39,084 nt of DNA from Prevotellaceae bacterium (GTDB taxonomy: Bacteria; Bacteroidota; Bacteroidia; Bacteroidales; Bacteroidaceae). Location: NCBI GenBank assembly GCA_019420585.1, contig JAHZGX010000031.1, positions 1-39,084 of the forward strand, read 5' to 3'. How positions within the stretch are numbered: position 1 is the first letter of the stretch; every line of letters begins with the position of its first letter. The notes below the pieces were generated by a model. It made no database searches. It worked only from the letters and a program-made list of their open reading frames with translations, and was not told the origin of the DNA. Shown in pieces: positions 1 through 8,898 of this stretch. The position numbers and the translations under genes were made by a program.

Positions 1-3000
1 GGGCAAAGAAGATACTCGGCTATTCCGATGCCGGCAACTTCGACTTCGACAATCTGCCGCCCGCTCTCGAATGGATGTTGAATCAATATGAAAACGAAAT
101 AAATGCAATCCACACTTCCACACAGTGTGTAATCGCAGAAAATACAATATCCGATACAAAAGCACCTATAAAACCGCTCCTTACCACAAAATGGGGGCAA
201 GGTGTACCATACAACAAAAACTGTCCGCAACTTGAAGGGCAGACTACTCCCACTGGATGCGTGGCTACTGCCATTGCCCAAATTATGAATTATCATCAAT
301 GGCCCGACAAAGGGGAAGGCTCATATTCCTATGACTGGTTAAACGAGCAGACGCTTTCATGCAATTTTGAGACCGTTTCATTCGATTGGGATAAATATTT
401 GGACAGCTATGACGATATTACAGATCCATCATTTTCAGACAATATTGCCCAATTTATGTCTGTATGTGGAATAGGCTTACGCACACATTATACTTTAGAT
501 GTAGGAAGCGCTTCATATATAGTATATGCCAAACGTTGTCTTGTGGAAAATTTCAAATATGATGCGAGTGCTCAGATTTTATGGAAAAACCACTATTATC
601 CTAAGGAATGGGAAAATATTCTATATAAGCAACTTGAATTTAATCAACCCGTTTTTATAACCGGTGGAAACCATGCTTTCGTTTGCGACGGATATGATTC
701 AACTGGTTTTTTCCATTTCAACTGGGGATGGGACGGTGCAATGGATGGCTATTTTCAGTTTACAGCCCTTTCGCCTAATGGAGAAGAATTTCACACAGAT
801 TTATTAGCATTGATAAATATAAAGAAAAGAGAGGGTGAGATAAAACCTCTTACCTGTGACATTATATGCAAAGGAGAATTTGTTTATGGAGATTCGTATT
901 ATGATGATATTTTAAAATTGGATAACTGCCACAATTATTCAGTACATCCCTTTATAGGAAAGTTTGGATTTGAAGTAGAAGAATCAGATACTGGGGAAAA
1001 AGTATTTTTTGAAGGCAATGATATGTATATAGAAGCTGCTGAGTCCCAACCTCCTTACATCCTTATCACCGGGCGTGAACAAAGTTTGTTTTCCACAAGT
1101 ATTGAAGGTCTGGCAGACGGGAAATATTATGTGTATCCCGCTTATTGCACATCGGGAAACTCCGTACAACGAATTCGTTGTGTTGCCGGAGGGCAAAATC
1201 GTGTATGTCTTGAAGTTTCTAATAATGGAGAGAATTACATCTATACAAATCCCGGGGCTGATGCTAAATCCAACCTCGAAGTACTACGATTGGAACTGAT
1301 TGACGAATTTGGCAACCCCATTAACAAATTATATGCACATGAGCCACCAGTTTGTGTCTCATACAGCATAAAGAATAATTCCGATATTCCTGCGCCAAAT
1401 ATAAAACTTATAATATGTGACGAAAACGGAAATGAAGAATTTGAAAGTAAAATCTATTCTATTATTGAGCCTAATAATGAAGCAAATAATACGTTTTCGT
1501 TTTTTGGCAATTTAAAACCTGGAAAACACAAGTTTAGTTTGAAAGACAATAGTAACCAAATCATTTATACTGCTCCAGAATGGTTTGAAACGGTCAGGAG
1601 GGATTATGATATGGAAGTGATAGATTTTTCGTATGAAGGTGATGATGAGTCTTTTGCGAAATTCAAACTTTCGATCAAAAATAATTCAGACGAAAGTTCT
1701 GTACCATTTTTGCATATCAACTATAATCGGAATTTCGGAGAAGAAATCAGAGAAGAGATACAGCATTGGGGACAAGAGGCCAAAAGCATAACCACCGGTT
1801 ATATCACAATAGAAAAAGGTTTTCTTCAGGGTAATATTGAGATAAATATTTTTGATCCGTACGGCAACCGATTAAATAAAGAACCCTTGTTTTTTACGTT
1901 CCCTACTTATGTGATTAGTATTTCATTTTTATATTGGGGGGCAGAAGTAGTACCAGGAGAAAACTACCGTCTTATTCCGATAATATACCCCGAAAAAGCA
2001 GACAACAAAGAACTTCTATGGTCATGTTCTGACGAAAACATAGCAACAGTAGACAAGGATGGGGTTGTTACAGGGGTTTCTCCCGGTGAGGCCACCATCA
2101 CGGCCACAGCCACAGATGGCTCGGGAGTGAGTGCCAGTTGCAAAGTGACTGTTCGCAAACCTGCAAAAGGCGATTCCAACGCGAACGGCACTGTGAATAT
2201 TGCCGATGCCGTCAACACGGCCAATTATGCCGTGGGCATTGAAGTTGAGAACTTCTGCTTCGAGGCGGCGGATGTCAATGAGGACAACCGAATCACTCTC
2301 TCCGATGCTTCGGGAACCGTGACCATACTGCTGGAATCGCCCGTTGAGGAGGCTGTGCCAGCAATGTTCAAGGTATCGGACAAGTCTGTTGCCGATGTCC
2401 GTGACGGGCTTGTCATAGACGACTATGTGGCCATGGCTGACAGGAGCAGTTCCGTATTCGTCTCGCTCGACAACACGACCGACTATGTGGCCTTGCAGGC
2501 CGACGTGACTGTCCCGGAAGGGATGACCCTCAATACGGTCAAACCGGGCAAGCGCATCGGTGCGGGACATTCTCTCATGACGAGACGCGTGGACGAGCGG
2601 ACAATGCGAATAGCCTTGTTCAATCCGAACAACGTCCCGTTTGCCAACAATGACGAGCCAATCCTGGAACTCGTCGTGAAAGGTGACAACGCACATTCCG
2701 GCGACATCGAGATAAGGAACATCATTGCTTCCGATGCCAAAGCCGGCGAATACAGACTCCAGTCGACGGGAGGCCACTGCCTGGGCACGACAGCCATCGG
2801 TGCAGGCAAGGGTGACGGCATAGGGATAGGCACGGGCGGAAAAGCCATTCACATCCACAATGCCCAAGGGCAGGAAATTGCAATCTACTCGGTGGACGGC
2901 AGGATGGTGTCACGGTTCACTGCGACATCGGAACATGAAAGCCGCAGGGTGGATGCCGGCCTTTACATCGTTGCGGTGGGAAACGAGACTTTTACCTTGA

Positions 3001-3011
3001 TTGTTAAATAA
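1..3011 (+). CDS. C10 family (streptopain-like) cysteine protease with Big_2, dockerin-like and cohesin-like modules; 5' end outside window
   Basis: A secreted protease, truncated by the left edge. The reading frame is open from base 3. The first 24 codons (KKILGYSDAGNFDFDNLPPA) are the end of a SpeB-type propeptide, so the ATG at 75 is internal. Numbering from that ATG, the C10 active site is visible: oxyanion Gln near residue 42, Cys62 in TGCVATAIAQIM, His200 in GGNHAFVCDGY and the following NWGWDG. The Cys-His spacing of 138 residues suits the family. A linker of roughly 400 residues follows. Then come a Big_2 domain (bases about 1915-2156), a dockerin-like pair of calcium loops (about 2167-2340), a cohesin-like beta domain (about 2450-2760) and a C-terminal beta domain (about 2845-3008) resembling a type IX sorting domain. 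The next gene lies 15 bp downstream and shares the same modules. Base composition changes inside the gene: A+T-rich from about 75 to 2040 and G+C-rich outside. Confidence 0.9.
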   Translation, partial: AKKILGYSDAGNFDFDNLPPALEWMLNQYENEINAIHTSTQCVIAENTISDTKAPIKPLLTTKWGQGVPYNKNCPQLEGQTTPTGCVATAIAQIMNYHQWPDKGEGSYSYDWLNEQTLSCNFETVSFDWDKYLDSYDDITDPSFSDNIAQFMSVCGIGLRTHYTLDVGSASYIVYAKRCLVENFKYDASAQILWKNHYYPKEWENILYKQLEFNQPVFITGGNHAFVCDGYDSTGFFHFNWGWDGAMDGYFQFTALSPNGEEFHTDLLALINIKKREGEIKPLTCDIICKGEFVYGDSYYDDILKLDNCHNYSVHPFIGKFGFEVEESDTGEKVFFEGNDMYIEAAESQPPYILITGREQSLFSTSIEGLADGKYYVYPAYCTSGNSVQRIRCVAGGQNRVCLEVSNNGENYIYTNPGADAKSNLEVLRLELIDEFGNPINKLYAHEPPVCVSYSIKNNSDIPAPNIKLIICDENGNEEFESKIYSIIEPNNEANNTFSFFGNLKPGKHKFSLKDNSNQIIYTAPEWFETVRRDYDMEVIDFSYEGDDESFAKFKLSIKNNSDESSVPFLHINYNRNFGEEIREEIQHWGQEAKSITTGYITIEKGFLQGNIEINIFDPYGNRLNKEPLFFTFPTYVISISFLYWGAEVVPGENYRLIPIIYPEKADNKELLWSCSDENIATVDKDGVVTGVSPGEATITATATDGSGVSASCKVTVRKPAKGDSNANGTVNIADAVNTANYAVGIEVENFCFEAADVNEDNRITLSDASGTVTILLESPVEEAVPAMFKVSDKSVADVRDGLVIDDYVAMADRSSSVFVSLDNTTDYVALQADVTVPEGMTLNTVKPGKRIGAGHSLMTRRVDERTMRIALFNPNNVPFANNDEPILELVVKGDNAHSGDIEIRNIIASDAKAGEYRLQSTGGHCLGTTAIGAGKGDGIGIGTGGKAIHIHNAQGQEIAIYSVDGRMVSRFTATSEHESRRVDAGLYIVAVGNETFTLIVK

Positions 3012-3026
3012 ACAAAGTGCAACCAC

Positions 3027-5099
3027 ATGAAACGGACTATCCTATTCCTTGCGCTCATCCTGTCCCTTGCATGTACAGGGGCATTGTCTGCAACGGCAGC
3101 CAACCGGTTCTACGCCAAGCCGATGGACATCAAACCGGGAGAGACCCGGACTGTCGAGTTTGTCCTGGACAACGAACAGCAGTATTTCGGTTTCCAGGCC
3201 GACATATCTCTGCCCCATGGATTGGAAGTATTGATGGACGGCAACAGGCCGGACATGGAACTTTCGCAGCGTGCCGGCCAGAGTTTCACGGTGGTGGGCA
3301 ACACGCTGGCTGACGGTACGGTGCGCGTGGGCACGTTCTCCACCAGCCATGTGGCCTTCAGTGGGGACGGCGGGGTGCTGGCCCGCATGAAGGTAAGGGC
3401 CTCCGCCGATTTCCAGGGAGGAAGGCTGTCATTGGGCAACGTGCTTTTCATCAGTGCCGATGACAGGGATGTGGCATTGCCCGACTGCTCGAGTGCGGTT
3501 GGGGAGTACAGGGTTGACTTTGCACACGTCCCGGATTTCAGCATTGCCGTTGGGCAGACCGTAACGGTGGCGCTGTTCCTTGACAATGACACGGAATTCA
3601 CGGCATTTCAGGCAGACCTGTGCCTTCCGGAAGGCCTGACGGCAAATGGGGGCTCGTTCAGGATGACGGGCCGCGCATCGGGTGACCATGTGCTATCAGT
3701 TGAGGACATTGGCGGGGGCTGCATCCGTGTGGCATGCCGGTCAACGTCAAACAGCCCGTTTGCAGGAGGCGGGGGCCAACTGGTTGAGTTCGATGTCACG
3801 GCAAGCGAGGGGGTGGCCGAGAACTGTATTATGGAATTGAAGAACCAGATGTGCTCCACGGTGGATGGCAAGGAGTATTACTTGCCAAATTCTGCCACGA
3901 ATGTCACGACAGGACTTGCCCGGGTTTCCGAAATCACTCTTGACTATGGCGCAATAGACCTGTTTGCAGGCGGGACTCTCGCGCTACATCCAACGATAGT
4001 TCCAAGTTACGCATACATGCAGGATTTGGAATGGGGCAGCAACGCTCCTGAAGTCGCGACCGTTTCACCTGCTGGAGTCATTACGGCAGTCGCTCCCGGC
4101 GAAGCCATCATCACGGCAAGCGCCACTGATGGCTCAGGAGTGAGCGCGGCATGCCGCGTGATTGTCAACCCCGTCCTGGTTGAGTCAATGGCACTCAGCC
4201 AGGAGAATTGGGACTGCAAGGTAGGTGAGAGCCTCACACTTTCCACCACGATTTTCCCAGATAACGCCACAAATAAGACTATCGAATGGACTACGAGCGA
4301 TGCTGCGGTTGCTACCGTTGACGGCAATGGAAACGTGAGCACGCATGCGGTAGGTGAGGCTATCATCACGGCCACTGCCACAGATGGCTCGGGAGTGAGC
4401 GCTACCTGCCACGTGACAGTCAACCCCGTGTTGGTTGAGTCAATGACACTCAGCCAGGAGATTTGGGACTGCAAGGTAGGAGAGAGCCTCACGCTCTCTG
4501 CCACGGTTCTTCCTGACAACGCCACGGACAAGAGCGTCATATGGACATCCAACAATGAGGACATTGCTACCGTTGACGACAATGGCAACGTGAGTACGCA
4601 TGCGGTTGGAGAGGCAACCATCACGGCCACTGCCACCGATGGCTCGGGAGTGAGCGCCATTTGCCATGTGACAGTCAGCCCCGTGTTGATTGAGTCACTG
4701 ACACTCAGCCCTGACAATTGGAGTGGAACAGAAGGTGAGACCTTCCAAATCACAGCCGCGGTGATGCCCGATAATGCCACAAATAAGACTATTGAATGGA
4801 CTACGAGCGATGCTGCGGTTGCTACCGTTGACAGTGCCGGGGTGGTGTCGGTGCTGAAAGCAGGCTCATGCGTGATAACGGCATCAACCGTTGATGGCTC
4901 GAACCTGACAGCCGAATGCATCATAACCGGCGCATCGGGGATAGACAGCATGTTTGCCGACGGCGTGAAGGTTGACGTCTACAATGCCAACGGCGTGCTG
5001 CTGAAACGCGGATGTGGCAATACGGAATTGAAATCGCTTGCACCGGGAGTTTACATTGTCCGCGACAAGAACAAAGCCAAGACGATAATGGTCTATTAG
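3027..5099 (+). CDS. Secreted modular protein with two cohesin-like domains and four Big_2 Ig-like repeats
   Basis: A 690-residue exported protein. It has a signal peptide (residues 1-25, cleavage probably after TAA or SATA). Two cohesin-like domains follow (about 34-165 and 170-295); each begins with a pattern like VEFVLDN..YFGFQADISLP and ends in a GEYR or TNVTT segment. Four Big_2 domains (about 305-640) contain the repeated VGEAIITATATDGSGVSA signature. The C-terminus (about 645-690) has the pattern VDVYNANGVLLKRG...LAPGVYIV, like a cell-surface sorting or anchoring tail. No catalytic motif is visible. The upstream protease ends 15 bp before this start and carries a dockerin-like and one cohesin-like domain, so the two may be co-transcribed and physically associate. 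That association is inference. The structural or adhesive role is inferred from domain content only. Confidence 0.85.
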   Translation: MKRTILFLALILSLACTGALSATAANRFYAKPMDIKPGETRTVEFVLDNEQQYFGFQADISLPHGLEVLMDGNRPDMELSQRAGQSFTVVGNTLADGTVRVGTFSTSHVAFSGDGGVLARMKVRASADFQGGRLSLGNVLFISADDRDVALPDCSSAVGEYRVDFAHVPDFSIAVGQTVTVALFLDNDTEFTAFQADLCLPEGLTANGGSFRMTGRASGDHVLSVEDIGGGCIRVACRSTSNSPFAGGGGQLVEFDVTASEGVAENCIMELKNQMCSTVDGKEYYLPNSATNVTTGLARVSEITLDYGAIDLFAGGTLALHPTIVPSYAYMQDLEWGSNAPEVATVSPAGVITAVAPGEAIITASATDGSGVSAACRVIVNPVLVESMALSQENWDCKVGESLTLSTTIFPDNATNKTIEWTTSDAAVATVDGNGNVSTHAVGEAIITATATDGSGVSATCHVTVNPVLVESMTLSQEIWDCKVGESLTLSATVLPDNATDKSVIWTSNNEDIATVDDNGNVSTHAVGEATITATATDGSGVSAICHVTVSPVLIESLTLSPDNWSGTEGETFQITAAVMPDNATNKTIEWTTSDAAVATVDSAGVVSVLKAGSCVITASTVDGSNLTAECIITGASGIDSMFADGVKVDVYNANGVLLKRGCGNTELKSLAPGVYIVRDKNKAKTIMVY
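4164..4928 (+). repeat. 255-bp tandem repeat encoding Big_2 domains
   Basis: Three consecutive units of exactly 255 bp (85 codons) start at about 4164, 4419 and 4674 inside the Big_2 part of the gene. Units 1 and 2 share their opening (bases 4164-4245 against 4419-4500). Units 1 and 3 share a block of about 52 bp with one mismatch (4267-4322 against 4777-4832). The alternation of shared blocks suggests recombination or gene conversion between units rather than one simple duplication. A related stretch occurs in the upstream gene around 2085-2150. Confidence 0.85.
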
Positions 5100-5154
5100 G
5101 TCCCTACATAGCAACAACCGGGTCACTTCATGGCATTGAACATCCATGCAGGAC

Positions 5155-5194
5155 AACGTGCCCACGACTTCCCAACCGGGAACGTGGGCACGTT
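5155..5194 (+). terminator. Strong hairpin between convergent-free plus-strand units
   Basis: Left arm AACGTGCCCACG (5155-5166) pairs perfectly with CGTGGGCACGTT (5183-5194). After a 2-nt bulge, TTCCC (5169-5173) pairs with GGGAA (5178-5182) around an AACC loop. It lies 56 bp after the stop of the modular protein and before the ATPase promoter. No T-run follows, so termination is inferred from stability and position. Confidence 0.55.
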
Positions 5195-5313
5195 CCATGA
5201 ATGGGCGATTATTCTTCAAAGCACAGGAACCATACTCCTTACTATATTGTTGGTAATGACCAGCATATTGCCTGATGCCGCTTCATTGCAACCCGATTGC
5301 AGTGCTTACGTCC

Positions 5314-5321
5314 TAACTTTG
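5314..5321 (+). promoter_or_regulatory. Bacteroidetes -7 box for the metal ATPase
   Basis: TAACTTTG matches the TAnnTTTG -7 consensus. The expected transcription start is near 5328, leaving a leader of about 22 nt before the ATG at 5351. An upstream TTG occurs but at poor spacing (25 nt), so only the -7 element is convincing. It argues against the TTG start at 5297, which would lie upstream of the transcript. Confidence 0.55.
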
Positions 5322-5350
5322 CGCATGCAAACAAGAAAAGGAGCATCGCA

Positions 5351-7378
5351 ATGGCACCGAACATACACCCCCATCACAACAACCGTGAGGAAAACTCGCA
5401 TAAAGACTGCTGCCACGGCAAGCACGGACATGCCGCAGAGAGCGGGCATCACCACCATCATCATCACCACGCACACGGAGGAGAATCCGAAGGTGGACTG
5501 CGCAGGAGCCTGTTCCTGACGGGCATCGCCGTAGTACTCTTGGCCGGAGCCATGTGGCTGGACGGACATGCCGGTCTGCCCGACTGGCAGATGCTCCTCA
5601 TATACCTGGTGCCTTATCTGATGGTGGGCAGCGGCACTTTGCGGGAGGCCGCCGAAGGTATCCTGCACGGCAGGATCTTCAACGAAGACTTCCTCATGGC
5701 CATAGCCACACTGGGTGCCTTGGGTATAGGGTTCCTGCCCGGAGCAGAGACGGAGTTTGCCGAGGCTGTCTTCGTGATGCTCTTCTTCCAGGTGGGAGAA
5801 CTCTTTGAGCACTATGCCGAGGGGCAGAGCCGACAGAGCATCAGTCACCTGATGGACATCAGGCCGGAGATGGCTCGGGTGGAACGCGGTGGAACAACCG
5901 TGGAAGTCACGCCCCAAGAAGTGAACGTGGGAGAAACGATACAGGTAAAGCCCGGCGAGAAGATTCCTTTGGACGGCATTGTGCTGGAGGGAAGTTCCTC
6001 GCTTGACACCGCGGCACTCACCGGGGAGAGCCTCCCCAGGGACACCGGCATAGGTGACAGCGTATCCTCAGGATGTATCAACCTCAATGGCCTGCTTCGC
6101 ATAAAGGCCACACACACATTCGACGAAAGCACCGTGAGCAAAATCATCAGTCTGGTGGAAAGCGCCGACCGGAACAAATCGCACAGCGAGGCATTCATCA
6201 GCCGCTTTGCACGGGTATACACCCCCATCGTGGTGCTCTCTGCCCTGACCTTGGCCGTCATTCCCCCGCTGGTGGCGGGAGCACCCTTCATGGAGACCTT
6301 CCCCACATGGCTTTACAGGGCTTTGGTCTTTCTGGTGGTATCCTGCCCTTGTGCCCTGGTCATCAGCATACCTCTCACTTTCTTCGGAGGCATTGGCGGA
6401 GCATCGCGCTCTGGTATCCTCATCAAAGGAAGCCGTTTCTTCGACACCCTGGCTCATGTGCGCAGTGTGGTTTTCGATAAGACCGGTACACTCACCGAAG
6501 GAAAGTTCTCCGTGGTGGCCATACACCCTGACAAGATCAGCCAGAAGCAACTGCTCCATCTGGCAGCACACGTGGAGCACTTCAGCACGCACCCCATAGC
6601 CGCCGCCCTGAGGGAAGCCTTCCCTCAGGAAGCCACAGATGGCTGTCACACAAGCCAGGTGAGCGAGATGCCCGGCAAGGGCATAAAGGCCATGGTGGAA
6701 GGCCGGGAGGTGTGCGTGGGCAATGAAAAGATGATGGAGGAAATAGGGGTGGAATGGCATCCGTGCCACCACACCGGCACCATCATCCATGTGGCTGTGG
6801 ACGGACTATACGCAGGCCATGTGGTCATAAGCGACAGCATAAAGGCAGGAAGTGCAGATGCCATCAGGCAATTGGGCGAACTGGGCGTGAGGCAAACGGT
6901 CATGCTCACGGGTGACAGGCGCGAGGTGGCCGCTGAGGTGGCCGACAAACTCGGAATCAGTGAGTATCATGCCGAACTGATGCCTGCCGGCAAGGTGGAG
7001 TATATGGAGCAATTGCTCAGAGCCATGAAGAAGGACGAGAAACTAGCCTTTGCAGGTGACGGCATCAATGATGCTCCCGTACTGAAACGTGCCGATGTGG
7101 GCATTGCCATGGGAGCAATGGGGAGCGAGGCGGCCATAGAGGCGGCCGACGTGGTCATCATGGACGACAACCCCGAAAAGGTGGCTACGGCCATCCGGTT
7201 GGCTCGCCGTACCATAGGCATCGCCCATCAGAACATCATTTTTGCCATAGGAGTCAAGGCGGGCATTCTACTCCTGGCTGCCTTGGGATGGGGAAGCATG
7301 GGGCTGGCCGTATTTGGCGATGTGGGAGTTACGGTGATAGCCGTACTGAATGCAACGCGAGCCCTGCGCAAATGCTGA
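5351..7378 (+). CDS. P1B-type heavy-metal translocating ATPase (Zn/Cd/Pb class)
   Basis: An inner-membrane pump expected to export Zn(II), Cd(II) or Pb(II) at the cost of ATP. With the start at 5351 it is 675 residues. The start is supported by an AGGAG-like site 8 nt upstream and by the -7 box further upstream. Motifs seen: actuator TGES near 224-227, transmembrane metal site CPC at 332-334, phosphorylation DKTGT with Asp376, an HP motif (STHPIAAAL) and hinge GDGIND at 569-574. The last helices carry DVGVTVIAVLNATR, whose Asp is typical of the Zn/Cd class rather than the Cu class. The N-terminus lacks a CxxC HMA domain. Instead residues 1-44 are rich in His, including eight consecutive His (33-40) and a CC pair. 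It stands alone between a hairpin and a convergent gene. No metal regulator gene is adjacent. Confidence 0.93.
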   Translation: MAPNIHPHHNNREENSHKDCCHGKHGHAAESGHHHHHHHHAHGGESEGGLRRSLFLTGIAVVLLAGAMWLDGHAGLPDWQMLLIYLVPYLMVGSGTLREAAEGILHGRIFNEDFLMAIATLGALGIGFLPGAETEFAEAVFVMLFFQVGELFEHYAEGQSRQSISHLMDIRPEMARVERGGTTVEVTPQEVNVGETIQVKPGEKIPLDGIVLEGSSSLDTAALTGESLPRDTGIGDSVSSGCINLNGLLRIKATHTFDESTVSKIISLVESADRNKSHSEAFISRFARVYTPIVVLSALTLAVIPPLVAGAPFMETFPTWLYRALVFLVVSCPCALVISIPLTFFGGIGGASRSGILIKGSRFFDTLAHVRSVVFDKTGTLTEGKFSVVAIHPDKISQKQLLHLAAHVEHFSTHPIAAALREAFPQEATDGCHTSQVSEMPGKGIKAMVEGREVCVGNEKMMEEIGVEWHPCHHTGTIIHVAVDGLYAGHVVISDSIKAGSADAIRQLGELGVRQTVMLTGDRREVAAEVADKLGISEYHAELMPAGKVEYMEQLLRAMKKDEKLAFAGDGINDAPVLKRADVGIAMGAMGSEAAIEAADVVIMDDNPEKVATAIRLARRTIGIAHQNIIFAIGVKAGILLLAALGWGSMGLAVFGDVGVTVIAVLNATRALRKC

Positions 7379-7418
7379 AGAAGAGAAAGCATAACCATCA
7401 ACAGGAAGCCGAAGGACA

Positions 7419-8306
7419 CTAAGGAGTCCAATGACGGATGTTGCGCATCAGTCCCTCATACTTGGCGCGCTTGACAGCGGAATGGCGGAAAAGTTCACGG
7501 AAACGCTCGGCAGTCAACGTACGCCAGTCCTCCTCACTCATGTCAAGTAGGGAAGGCGACGGCTGGAAGACAGAATCTGTTGTGGGACGTGCCTCCCGGA
7601 ATTCCGGACAGGCACGCATGCAGCGGTCACATCCATAGAAAGAACGCGTCAGGTGCATTCCCGAGGGCAAATCACCCCGATGCTCAATTGTCCAGTAATT
7701 AAGACAAAGGCGCGCATCCAGCCCCTGCGGAGTGAGTGCCGGACAGAAGTCTTTCCATCCTGCAGAGAGGGAGGAAGCAGGCTGCAAGGGGCTGTCATAC
7801 CTGTCAACGGTTTCCTCAAGGAACAGTTCACCGAGAAACACAGTAGGGCCATATCCCGGTACGGAGATGAGTCCATTCCTGCAAAAAGCACCCACCCCAC
7901 TGCGCCAAGCCCAGTAACGTTCCATCACAGGAGCGGTGTCCACAAAACAGCGTCCGTGTCCGCCTAACCTTTCCATCAGCAGGCGCATGCGCTGCTTGAG
8001 CACCTCATGATAGTCCTCACCCTGTGCATAAAGGCAAATGGCTGGCTGACGGGCAGCCGGCATATAGTTAATGGCCAGGCTGACAATGGTACACACGCCT
8101 GGATGAAGCAACAAGGGGTTAAGCCTCATCTCCACATTGCGCGTCATGTAATCCATACCGGCAAAGTACCCCAACTCCACACAACGAAGGTAAGAATCTG
8201 CAAAAAGCGCGTCCACCGGCGCAGCCTTCACCACCCCGCAAGCAACAAAGCCCAGGCTTGATGCCTGGGCTTTGATCTCATCATTAGTCAAACACTTTGA
8301 ACTCAT
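7419..8306 (-). CDS. queG: QueG-like epoxyqueuosine reductase with degenerate iron-sulphur motif
   Basis: QueG is the cobalamin- and [4Fe-4S]-dependent enzyme that reduces epoxyqueuosine to queuosine at tRNA position 34. The 295-residue protein aligns by eye over its length: N-terminal GFVACGVV, the region with the presumed catalytic Asp123 (FVDTAPVMER), FLGELFLE, the LDARLCLNYWTIEHRG segment and YGCDRCMRACP (Cys226, 229, 233). The usual first motif CGxCxxCxxxCP is replaced by SSLSAGWKDFCP at 178-189, so three of its four Cys are Ser, Ser and Trp. Cys188 and Cys201 remain. By dicluster-ferredoxin logic this removes most ligands of one cluster and leaves the other. The usual GKN segment is also changed (AFCRNGL, residues 140-146). 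The ATG at 8306 overlaps the deacetylase end by 23 nt; a start at 8348 would lie deep inside that gene. It may be a decaying or repurposed QueG. Confidence 0.8.
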   Translation of the reverse strand: MSSKCLTNDEIKAQASSLGFVACGVVKAAPVDALFADSYLRCVELGYFAGMDYMTRNVEMRLNPLLLHPGVCTIVSLAINYMPAARQPAICLYAQGEDYHEVLKQRMRLLMERLGGHGRCFVDTAPVMERYWAWRSGVGAFCRNGLISVPGYGPTVFLGELFLEETVDRYDSPLQPASSLSAGWKDFCPALTPQGLDARLCLNYWTIEHRGDLPSGMHLTRSFYGCDRCMRACPEFREARPTTDSVFQPSPSLLDMSEEDWRTLTAERFRELFRHSAVKRAKYEGLMRNIRHWTP

Positions 8307-8898
8307 ACCCTTGTTTAATGAGCCACTGAAGAGCCTCGGGAAGCGCATGCTTCAATTTGTCTATGCTCTTGAGCGAGTCATGGAACGTGATGATACTGCC
8401 GGGACGGGTGTAACGCTTCACGTTCTCCAGCACGTCCTCTGCCGTCAGCCTCCGACTGTAATCACGTGTGACCACATCCCACATCACCACCTTGTAGCCA
8501 CAATGGCGGAGCACCCGGTACTGCATCACCTTCATCCATCCGTGCGGTGGACGGAACAGATTGGTCTTGAGAATCCGGTCGGCTTTCAACACATTGGCCA
8601 AATACAGCCAACTCCACCAGCGGAACCCACCTATATGATTGTAGGTATGGTTGCCTATGCGGTGTCCTCTCGCCCTGACCTCGGCCAGCAGGTGAGGATA
8701 TTTGTGTGCATTGTCACCTACCATGAAGAAGGTGGCCTTGGCTCCGTACCTTTCAAGCGTGTCAAGAATAAACGGTGTAGCCTCCGGGATGGGGCCGTCA
8801 TCAAAAGTAAGATAGACGGCCCTTTCCCGTTTGTCCATCCGCCACAGGGCATGTGGGTATATCCATCGCAGGAATACCGCAGGCTGCTCTATGATCAT
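8284..8898 (-). CDS. NodB-type polysaccharide deacetylase
   Basis: A 204-residue carbohydrate esterase family 4 protein, close to the minimal NodB domain. Motifs in order: TFDDGP (31-36, metal and catalytic Asp), GNHTYNH (metal His84 and His88), RPPHG (116-120), a WDVVTRDYS segment and FHDS near the C-terminus. It should remove acetyl groups from N-acetylated sugars in a surface or cell-wall polymer; the substrate cannot be told from sequence. No clear cleaved signal peptide is present; a short hydrophobic start may act as an anchor. Its ATG overlaps the stop of the upstream DUF2723 gene by 4 nt (ATGA), so the two are probably translated together. Its own 3' end overlaps the QueG-like start. 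Confidence 0.9.
   Translation of the reverse strand: MIIEQPAVFLRWIYPHALWRMDKRERAVYLTFDDGPIPEATPFILDTLERYGAKATFFMVGDNAHKYPHLLAEVRARGHRIGNHTYNHIGGFRWWSWLYLANVLKADRILKTNLFRPPHGWMKVMQYRVLRHCGYKVVMWDVVTRDYSRRLTAEDVLENVKRYTRPGSIITFHDSLKSIDKLKHALPEALQWLIKQGYEFKVFD

Noticed and set aside
2022..2867. 281-codon open frame on the minus strand.
   Set aside because: Antisense to the protease C-terminal modules, with no recognisable motif.
4007..4951. 314-codon open frame on the minus strand.
   Set aside because: It is antisense to the Big_2 repeats; the periodic composition keeps the frame open. No domain is recognisable.
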